The notes under the pieces were generated by a model, which was not told the origin of the DNA, made no database searches, and worked only from the letters and a program-made list of their open reading frames with translations. Shown here one piece after another: positions 22,981 through 30,850 of a stretch of 30,850 nt of DNA. Every line of letters starts with the position of its first letter. Positions within the stretch are counted from its first letter, which is position 1. Origin of the DNA: Propionibacteriaceae bacterium (GTDB lineage Bacteria > Actinomycetota > Actinomycetes > Propionibacteriales > Propionibacteriaceae); NCBI GenBank assembly GCA_020438595.1, contig JAGQUI010000004.1, positions 1-30,850 on the forward strand, in the 5' to 3' direction. Made by a program: the position numbers and the translations under genes.

Positions 22981-24189
22981 TCAGGACGAGGAGACCGTGA
23001 CGGTCCAACCGCGCGCGCGGAGTTCTGCTACCGCAGTGAGCCCGGCGCGTGAGGGCTCGGCGTTCGAGCCGTCGATCAGGAGTTCGGTGCCTTCCGTTCC
23101 CCAGCCCGCGACCTCGGCAAGCACCCGATCCACCTGGCCCCGGGCGAGGGCGTTGCCGCCGAGGCGAATGGTCCGCAGAGCCCGACAGCCGGAGATCACG
23201 ATGCGCGTGAGCTGGTTGTCGGTGAGATCCAGGCTGCCAGCGACGTCGATGTCCGTCCACTGCCCGGAGAAGTCGGCCTCGGTGTAGGCGTTCCAGGCGG
23301 CCAGCACCGAAGTCGCACGTCCCGGTACCGGCAGCGTTCCGATCTGAGTGCACCCCCAATTCCACATCTCCTCGCACGAGGGCAGTTGGTCCGCTGCGGG
23401 ATGGCCAGTCACCTTCTGATCTCGAACACAGAAGTGGTACAGCTGCGCGAAGGGTTGCTGCAGCGGGGCGAACTCGAGGCCGCCGGACTGCTGGGCGGCG
23501 GCGCGGAGGTCGCGCAGGGTGGCTGCGACAGGGTTGAGGTCGAGTGAGGTGAGGTTGCACAGCTCGAGGCACAGCCTGACCAGCGAGTCGCAACCGGTCA
23601 GATCTGCGGCCTCAACGTTCGCCTGGAAGCACTCGATGTGTTCGAGACGGGACAGTCCGGTCAGGTCCAGAGTCCCGCTGAGTCCACTGCGTGAGGCAAG
23701 GAACCGCTGCAGGTTGGTCAGAAGGGTCAGATTGGCCACGCCGGAGACAGACTCAGGGCCCTTGTCGTAGATCTCCGCGAGGCTGTACCTGCCCACGTCG
23801 TCCTTGCTGCTGAAGCCGAGGTTCACGGTGACCACATCGGCGAAGGTGGTCGACATCGTCACCGCACGAGTGGCGGAGGAGCCGAAGCTGATCCGGGGGT
23901 TGGTGCCACGGGCGAGTTCGCCTCGCTGGTCGTCGAGCCAGACCACCTCGGCGGACGAGCCCGGCGCGAGCTCGACGGCCGGGGCGAAAGTTGCCCCGGT
24001 GGTCGTGAAGACCACTCCATCCGGCTGGGGTGAGGGCTCGACCGGAACTGGCGTCGGGTCGTCGCCGGGGTCCGTGCGGGCACAGGCGGGGAGAACGGCC
24101 GAGGCAAACGGGACTGCGGTAGCGGCGAGCAGCATGGCCCTTCGGGAGATGATTCGTCTTCCCGGAGCGATGCCTTCGCGGTACATCAT
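22981..24189 (-). CDS. Leucine-rich-repeat-like secreted lipoprotein
   Basis: A 402-residue protein with an N-terminal export signal: SRRAMLLAATAVPFASAV with an RR pair, then the lipobox LPAC with Cys36. A Pro-rich linker (PTPVPVEPSPQP) and a beta-rich domain (about 55-135) follow. From about residue 150 irregular repeats of the type LSGTLDLTGLSRLEHIECF, VEAADLTGCDSLVRL and NLTSLDLNP resemble BspA/LRR coils; another set (GSLDLTDNQLTRIVISGC, ALRTIRLGGN) lies near the end. It is probably a cell-surface binding protein held to the membrane. The ATG pair at 24189/24186 lacks a ribosome site, while a TAACAT hexamer ends four bases upstream, suggesting a leaderless transcript. Its function and partner are unknown. 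Confidence 0.65.
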   Translation of the reverse strand: MMYREGIAPGRRIISRRAMLLAATAVPFASAVLPACARTDPGDDPTPVPVEPSPQPDGVVFTTTGATFAPAVELAPGSSAEVVWLDDQRGELARGTNPRISFGSSATRAVTMSTTFADVVTVNLGFSSKDDVGRYSLAEIYDKGPESVSGVANLTLLTNLQRFLASRSGLSGTLDLTGLSRLEHIECFQANVEAADLTGCDSLVRLCLELCNLTSLDLNPVAATLRDLRAAAQQSGGLEFAPLQQPFAQLYHFCVRDQKVTGHPAADQLPSCEEMWNWGCTQIGTLPVPGRATSVLAAWNAYTEADFSGQWTDIDVAGSLDLTDNQLTRIVISGCRALRTIRLGGNALARGQVDRVLAEVAGWGTEGTELLIDGSNAEPSRAGLTAVAELRARGWTVTVSSS

Positions 24190-24233
24190 GCAATGTTAGC
24201 CGAGCCTCCGAACCCGGCCGCAGGGCCTCCGGG

Positions 24234-25088
24234 CTACCCGGCAAATCCGGCCGCGGGCAGGCCGGCAACGCCTGGACGGATGCTGTACAGCGATCCGGCG
24301 GCGGGCTCTGCGTCCTCGGGGAGGTTCTCCCGGGAGGTCGTGATGTAGAGCGTCCCGAGATCATGTCCGCCGAAGCAGCAGGCCGTCACCCTCGACGCGC
24401 CGGGCACCTCGACCACCGCATCCAGGCGTCCGCCCGGGTCCAGCCGCTGCACGCAGCCGCCGTTGTACCGGGCGACCCAGACGCCGCCCTCGGCGTCGAC
24501 GCACAGACCATCCGGTGCACCGTTGCCACCACGCGCGAACACCCGGCGGTTTGTCGGGCCGTCGATCGGGTCGTAATCGAACGCCCAGGTGGTTCCCGTC
24601 CCTGAGTCGTTGAGGTACATCGTGTCGGTATCCGGGCTCCAGGCGAGCCCATTGCTGATGGTCAGCCCGGGCACCACCGGTCGTGGCCGCCGGGACCCCG
24701 CGTCCAGTTGGTACAACGTGCCCGCGCCGGACGCGAACCCGTACGCGAGCGTGCCGATCCAGAAGCTCCCGTCCGGGTCGCACCCGCCCTCGTTGCAGCG
24801 CATGCCGACCTCAGCGTCAACGTCGACGAAGCCGGCCAGATCGGAAAGGTCGTCGAAGTTGCTGAGCGCCAAGTCGTGTTCGCGGGCCACGATCGCCCCA
24901 CCCCCGAGCCGGGGTCGGATCACCGCGGCAATTGACGAGCCCACCGGAGTACGCACGACCCGGTCGCCGTCGAGGGTGAGTACCTCGCCTCCGAACATGT
25001 CCACGAACCGAAGTTGCTGCCAACGGTCCCACCAGACCGGGCCCTCGCCATGGAAGCAGACCTGGTCTGTGATCCGCTCCGCGCGCAT
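24234..25088 (-). CDS. SMP-30/gluconolactonase-family protein
   Basis: A 284-residue six-bladed beta-propeller of the SMP-30/gluconolactonase/LRE family. The first metal ligand is E15 in FHGEGPVWW; RCNEGGCDPDGSFWIGTL, LTISNGLAWSPDTDTMYLND and GAPDGLCVDAEGGVWVA are the blades carrying the Asn and Asp metal-binding positions. Members hydrolyse sugar lactones using Ca2+ or Zn2+, though many have other substrates. There is no signal peptide, so it should be cytoplasmic. The ATG at 25088 is the first in frame, with only a weak GTGAG upstream. It begins 23 bases after the stop of the DUF4082-SGNH gene on the same strand and may be read from that promoter. A role in the glycan pathway is not evident; it may be a general sugar-lactone gene. 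Confidence 0.82.
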   Translation of the reverse strand: MRAERITDQVCFHGEGPVWWDRWQQLRFVDMFGGEVLTLDGDRVVRTPVGSSIAAVIRPRLGGGAIVAREHDLALSNFDDLSDLAGFVDVDAEVGMRCNEGGCDPDGSFWIGTLAYGFASGAGTLYQLDAGSRRPRPVVPGLTISNGLAWSPDTDTMYLNDSGTGTTWAFDYDPIDGPTNRRVFARGGNGAPDGLCVDAEGGVWVARYNGGCVQRLDPGGRLDAVVEVPGASRVTACCFGGHDLGTLYITTSRENLPEDAEPAAGSLYSIRPGVAGLPAAGFAG

Positions 25089-25111
25089 CTCACCAGTGCC
25101 GGCGAACGCGG

Positions 25112-26503
25112 TCAGCGCCCGTTCTGGGCGATCAGTCGGGCGAGAGCCAGCGCGAGTTGGCGCGAGCCCTTGTCATTGAGGTGGCCACCGTCCGTCGTGA
25201 GTTCCGGGTTCATCACGTAGTAGTAGGTCCCGTTGTCGTTCCCGGCCATGACCCTGCCGTCATCCCGCTGAGCCTCAAGGGCAGCGATATCGAACAACCG
25301 ACCGCTGGAGGCGTACTTCGCTCTGATCAGGGCGTTGTAGCGTTCGCGTGCCACATTGTCTGACTTGGCGGCTCCGTCGATGGTCAGCCGGCCGATCGAG
25401 GCGGGCGCGACCGCGCTGGCGCCGTACTCGGTCATCACGGGTGCCGTGGTGTAGAGGAAGGTCACCGCGGGGTAGGCGGCCTCCAGCGCCGACATGGTGG
25501 AGTTGTACCTGTCGAAGATGACCCGCGGATCGCTGGAGGTGCTGAAGTCGACGTAACAGAGCTTCATCAAAGCGACGTCGATGTGGGCGCCGATACCCCC
25601 GTTGAGGAGACGGGCGAAGTCCTGCATCTTCCCGACGGGATCACCGTTCGTTCCGATCGAGGTGTGCTGGAACACCGGATCAGTGCCGGAAGCGGCTGTC
25701 CGAGAGCTGAGGATCGGCGGCGCGGCGATTCCCGCGTCGGCGAAATCCGCCGTCAAGCCACTGATGATGTTTCCGCCGACTGACTGATGACCGAAGAACA
25801 CCCGGGCCCCCGCCACCGCCTTCAGGGCTTCCGCCGCAGTGAGATCCGGGTCCGGCGGGGCGATCACGGCGGACGGCGTGAAGCGAACGTCGACCAGGTA
25901 GCTGGAGGTCGTCTGGTGCGTGGGAAACCTGTTGCGCTTGGAGGTCTTGCGAAGACCGCCCTTCTTGAGCACCCTCAGGCCGTCGTGATGGTAGACCGAG
26001 GAGAACCGCCCCTTCGTGAGCGGGTACCGACCGCCGCGGGCAAGATACGAAGCCACGTACGTGGTGTTGGCGGTGATCGCTACGGGCTCGCTCAATTGTG
26101 CTGTCTGCCATCCCACGCTGGATGACTTGGGAAACGTGGTCCGGGCGAGCAGTTTCCCCTTGCTCGACCACAGCGAGCCTTTGTATGCCTTCTTCTGCCG
26201 GGGGCCTCGATAGAACGCCAAGGCGGTGATCGTGCCATCCTCCGAACTCCTGAACCTCACCCCGAGGTTTGCCGAGCGTTTCGAGGACACCGCGTTCTTG
26301 CGCGGTTGCTCCGCGCTGCTGAAGAGCTGACTGGTGGTGGTTGTTGCGGCCGAGGCGACAGGCGGAGCGGTGAGACCGGTCAGGGCGCCGCCGATGAGAC
26401 CGACCGCGACGGCGAGTACTACCGGCATCCGCCGGCGGTGCGGCCTCGGTGGGGTGGTGCCGTGAACGTGCGCGCAAGGGTCAGAAAGGCGGGAGCGAAG
26501 CAC
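25112..26503 (-). CDS. Secreted DUF4082-SGNH two-domain protein
   Basis: A 463-residue exported protein. After a long basic n-region comes a hydrophobic stretch (PVVLAVAVGLIGGALTGL) and a likely cleavage site APPVASAA. Residues about 58-200 match DUF4082, a beta-sandwich of cell-surface carbohydrate proteins (LGVRFRSSEDGTITALAFYR, GWQTAQLSEPVAITANTTYV). Residues about 220-463 are an SGNH domain with GHQSVG at 238-243 (putative nucleophile Ser241) and TTDGGHLN with D438 and H441. This domain shares the blocks FFGH-SVG-NI, CYVD, TAPVM, DNVARE-YN and LFDIAALE with the SGNH protein encoded at 19772. A role as an extracellular esterase or acyltransferase on the surface glycan is inferred. The GTG at 26503 follows GAGGAGACCACT, and a TTGACG-type promoter lies upstream. 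Confidence 0.75.
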   Translation of the reverse strand: MLRSRLSDPCAHVHGTTPPRPHRRRMPVVLAVAVGLIGGALTGLTAPPVASAATTTTSQLFSSAEQPRKNAVSSKRSANLGVRFRSSEDGTITALAFYRGPRQKKAYKGSLWSSKGKLLARTTFPKSSSVGWQTAQLSEPVAITANTTYVASYLARGGRYPLTKGRFSSVYHHDGLRVLKKGGLRKTSKRNRFPTHQTTSSYLVDVRFTPSAVIAPPDPDLTAAEALKAVAGARVFFGHQSVGGNIISGLTADFADAGIAAPPILSSRTAASGTDPVFQHTSIGTNGDPVGKMQDFARLLNGGIGAHIDVALMKLCYVDFSTSSDPRVIFDRYNSTMSALEAAYPAVTFLYTTAPVMTEYGASAVAPASIGRLTIDGAAKSDNVARERYNALIRAKYASSGRLFDIAALEAQRDDGRVMAGNDNGTYYYVMNPELTTDGGHLNDKGSRQLALALARLIAQNGR

Positions 26504-26884
26504 AGTGGTCTCCTCGTGGTTTCACGGCTGGCCGCGAGACCGCCGACCATCATCGGTGGGCGATTCCGAGACGACGTTAAGTAATCTGCACGCGAAACGT
26601 CAAGCGTGAGTCACTGGCGTCGCCGGAATTGGCGCCACAAGGCATTCGGTGGGTTGCCCAGGAACGCCGTGCTCTCGCCCGCTCGGCGGCGCCGCGTGGC
26701 CAACGTCCAGCCTTCGGGCGTGCCCGGGCCCGGGGTGAACCTGCTGCCGGGAGACGGTACGGTTACACCCGTATGCGCCGGGCGACGGATGCTCCGCCGC
26801 CGCCGTGGGAGTCAACGCCGACCTAGCGATCGGGAACCCACACCGGCCACGACCGGAGCCCAATGAAGGAGACTCGACGTCACG
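26504..26884. promoter_or_regulatory. Divergent region between the DUF4082-SGNH gene and ppdK
   Basis: A 381-base gap with no convincing gene. On the minus strand TTGACG (26603 to 26598), 17 bases, then TTAACG (26580 to 26575) form a good promoter for the DUF4082-SGNH gene, with a leader of about 70 bases. On the plus strand GTGAAC (26735-26740), 17 bases, TACGGT (26758-26763) is a candidate ppdK promoter with a leader of roughly 115 bases, ending in an AAGGAG ribosome site. Otherwise I see nothing in the gap. Confidence 0.5.
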
Positions 26885-29512
<2,628 letters not shown>

Positions 29513-29526
29513 TACCTGGACACCAC

Positions 29527-29558
29527 GGTGCGCCGTCCCCCTCGGGGGGCGGCGCACC
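29527..29558 (+). terminator. Hairpin terminator after ppdK
   Basis: An inverted repeat, ggtgcgcc (29527-29534) with ggcgcacc (29551-29558), extended internally by C4/G4 pairing, begins 14 bases after the ppdK stop. There is no clear T-tract, as is common for actinobacterial terminators. Confidence 0.6.
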
Positions 29559-29600
29559 TGTCTTGTCCGGACGCCGGCGGCGTGGCCCCCTGGACAACAC

Positions 29601-29631
29601 GAGAGCCCGGCGACGGGGTCGCCGGGCTCTC
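29601..29631 (+). terminator. Second strong hairpin, 14-bp perfect stem
   Basis: The arms gagagcccggcgac (29601-29614) and gtcgccgggctctc (29618-29631) pair perfectly around a GGG loop. It can act as a backup terminator for ppdK, or in the other direction, and insulates the structured element that follows. No T-tract is present. Confidence 0.55.
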
Positions 29632-29643
29632 GGTAAGGACTAA

Positions 29644-29760
29644 CGGCTTCGTCCGCTCTCGCTTGCGGGAATGCCAGGTTGTCCCCCTTGTCCGGGTAGC
29701 TGGCCCGGACGTGGCCGCCTGTTCCCCCCCGAGAAGTACGGCCACTTGCGAGAATAGCCG
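29644..29760 (+). ncRNA. Structured RNA with C-rich hairpin loops, 6C-RNA-like
   Basis: This intergenic stretch folds on paper into nested helices: cggct (29644-29648) with agccg (29756-29760), and tctcgc (29657-29662) with gcgaga (29748-29753), enclosing two hairpins. Hairpin one is gccag (29673-29677) with ctggc (29700-29704), with a C5 run in its loop. Hairpin two is gtggccg (29711-29717) with cggccac (29739-29745), with a C7 run in its loop. Two adjacent hairpins with C-run loops are the defining pattern of the actinobacterial 6C RNA, a small RNA of partly known function. The first loop has only five consecutive C, so the match is imperfect. It could instead be a leader of the lipoprotein gene downstream. 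Strand is assigned from the C runs. Confidence 0.42.
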
Positions 29761-29866
29761 ATCGGGTGCCTGAACGCCACATCGGACGTCCCCTTGCGGG
29801 TGACGCCTTCGGGAACACCCGGCGTGCCTCTCCACAGACCTTGTGCCCTCGGTGAGACTGGACGAC

Positions 29867-30760
29867 GTGGACAGACGTGGATTCCTGCTCGGAGCGACCG
29901 CACTGCTGGCCGCCGGGTGCGCCCGCGTACCACCCCCCGGCGCTCCCGGATCGCCGACGCCGAGCGACGCGACCGCGACACCACTCGCGATCGGGCAGGA
30001 CGGGACGCCGGCCGGCGCCATGCTCGCCCAGCTCGTCCTCGGCGCGCTCGTCGGCAAGGGGCGCGAGGCGGCCATCGCCACGCAGGGCAAGGACTGGCAG
30101 GCGGCCCTCGGGCACGGGGACCTCTCCATCCTGCCCGCCTACGCCGGCACCCTGTGGTCGTCCCTGAGCAAGTCGGACGAGCCTCCGGCGGCGAAGAAGC
30201 TGCTCGGCGAGGTGGCGTCCCTGCTCGCCCCCGACGTCAGCGTGCTGGCGATGCCCGACGTCGACGGATCGCTGGTCTGGCGGGTGACCGCCGACACGGC
30301 GCGGGAAGGCATCACCAGCCTCAGCCGGCTCCGCGGCTGGTCGGACGGGCGGGTCGCCGTGGTGCCGAAGCTGGCGATCTCCCGCGCAGACGGGATCCCG
30401 GGGCTGAAGACCGTCTACGGCGCGGGGTTCGATGTGCTGAAGGCGGAGGACCCCGTGCAACGCGCGACGTTGCTCACCAACGGCAACGCGGCGGTCGCCG
30501 CGTTCCGCCAGACCGAGTACACCGGCGCGTCCGGCCTCGTGGACCTGGTCGACGTCGAGAAGCTGACCCTGCCGGACCCGGGGGTGCTGCTGGTGAACAC
30601 CGCCCTGACGGAGGCGGAGCCCGAGGCCGTGCTGGCGGTTGATGCGGTTGCGCAGGCGCTCACCACCGACATGCTGCTGGACCTGCAGGCCCAGGTCGCC
30701 GGCGGCGGCACCGTGCCCGAGGTCGCCGATCGGTGGCTGCAGGAGCAGGGACTGGCCTGA
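29867..30760 (+). CDS. OpuAC-like substrate-binding lipoprotein
   Basis: A secreted lipoprotein of about 297 residues. DRRGFLLGATALLAAGC combines a twin-arginine-like n-region, a hydrophobic core and the lipobox LAAGC. After a Pro-rich linker, the body resembles glycine-betaine/choline-type ABC substrate-binding proteins (OpuAC family): VLGALVGKGREAA near the start, ILPAYAGTLWSSL, LRGWSDGRVAVVPK, GLKTVYGAGFDVL and a C-terminal LQAQVAGGGTVPEVADRWLQ. No permease or ATPase gene is visible in the window, so it is either an orphan binding protein or its partners lie elsewhere. Start is uncertain: GTG codons at 29843, 29852 and 29867 are in frame and none has a strong ribosome site; 29867 puts the Arg pair at residues 3-4. 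The ligand is not known. Confidence 0.72.
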   Translation: MDRRGFLLGATALLAAGCARVPPPGAPGSPTPSDATATPLAIGQDGTPAGAMLAQLVLGALVGKGREAAIATQGKDWQAALGHGDLSILPAYAGTLWSSLSKSDEPPAAKKLLGEVASLLAPDVSVLAMPDVDGSLVWRVTADTAREGITSLSRLRGWSDGRVAVVPKLAISRADGIPGLKTVYGAGFDVLKAEDPVQRATLLTNGNAAVAAFRQTEYTGASGLVDLVDVEKLTLPDPGVLLVNTALTEAEPEAVLAVDAVAQALTTDMLLDLQAQVAGGGTVPEVADRWLQEQGLA

Positions 30761-30762
30761 GC

Positions 30763-30777
30763 GGGCCGGTCCGGCCC
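30763..30777 (+). terminator. Small hairpin after the lipoprotein gene
   Basis: The sequence gggcc-ggtcc-ggccc starts two bases after the stop codon and can form a five-bp GC stem. It lies between probably convergent genes. The stem is short and lacks a T-tract. Confidence 0.35.
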
Positions 30778-30825
30778 TTCGTGACGCTCGCTGGCTCGCT
30801 CCTCAGGGACCGGGTGGGCCGGTGC

Positions 30826-30850
30826 TCAGTAGCCCTGGCTGGTGCCTCCG
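30826..30850 (-). CDS. Possible C-terminus of a minus-strand gene (partial)
   Basis: On the minus strand the frame entering from the right edge encodes GGTSQGY and stops with TGA at 30828-30826. A Gly/Ser/Tyr-rich ending is plausible for a protein, and the hairpin at 30763 would suit convergent genes. Eight codons are far too few to identify anything. Confidence 0.25.

Noticed and set aside
29644..29866. A cyclic-di-AMP (ydaO-type) riboswitch before the OpuAC-like gene
   Set aside because: An osmolyte-type binding protein made this tempting, but the conserved ydaO sequence blocks I know are not present, and the C-run loops fit a different motif.
29640..29984. A small minus-strand open frame in the gap after ppdK
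   Set aside because: It coincides with the structured, C-rich element, runs into the lipoprotein gene on the other strand, and has no convincing start or domain.

Overview
The window is GC-rich DNA (C/G strongly favoured at third codon positions, many GTG starts, SD sequences of the GGAGG/GAGGGG type, lipobox and twin-arginine signals). This fits a high-GC Gram-positive actinobacterium; no genus is claimed. About 26 kb is an exopolysaccharide or cell-surface glycan locus. It is followed by a housekeeping gene (pyruvate phosphate dikinase), a structured intergenic region and a lipoprotein.

Layout. (1) 1-212: C-terminal end of a probably secreted glycan-active enzyme. (2) 308-9482: nucleotide-sugar supply and glycan assembly. 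GDP-L-fucose synthase (minus strand) is divergent from GDP-mannose 4,6-dehydratase, which is coupled to a GT23/NodZ-like fucosyltransferase and a hexapeptide acetyltransferase. Next come a GT2-like transferase and a tightly coupled GDP-D-glycero-alpha-D-manno-heptose operon (gmhA, gmhB, hddA, hddC), ending in a WecG/TagA-type glycosyltransferase that carries a frameshift. (3) 9598-14399: export and polymerisation: two Wzz-like co-polymerase proteins without a kinase domain, a Wzy/WaaL-like polymerase or ligase, and a Wzx-type flippase. (4) 14621-20988: the most unusual part. A minus-strand run of overlapping genes encodes a canonical acyl carrier protein, a second carrier-like protein lacking the modifiable serine, an AsnB-type amidotransferase and a NadE-like ATP-pyrophosphatase. 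It is divergent from an AMP-forming acyl/aminoacyl ligase, a membrane-anchored SGNH-fold protein and a holo-ACP synthase. The set resembles the logic of D-alanylation (DltA/DltC/DltD) plus two nitrogen-transfer enzymes. (5) 21007-26503: PIG-L-type deacetylase, GT4 glycosyltransferase, a leucine-rich-repeat-like lipoprotein, an SMP-30/gluconolactonase protein and a secreted DUF4082-SGNH protein whose SGNH domain is homologous to the one in the carrier module. (6) 26885-30850: ppdK, two strong hairpins, a structured element with C-rich hairpin loops resembling the actinobacterial 6C RNA, an OpuAC-like lipoprotein, and the possible end of a minus-strand gene.

Taken together the locus appears to make a Wzx/Wzy-type polysaccharide containing L-fucose and D-glycero-D-manno-heptose, with acetyl and possibly carrier-delivered acyl, aminoacyl or amide decorations. 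No initiating phosphoglycosyltransferase, GDP-mannose synthesis enzyme or MBOAT protein is present in this window, so those steps would have to be encoded elsewhere.
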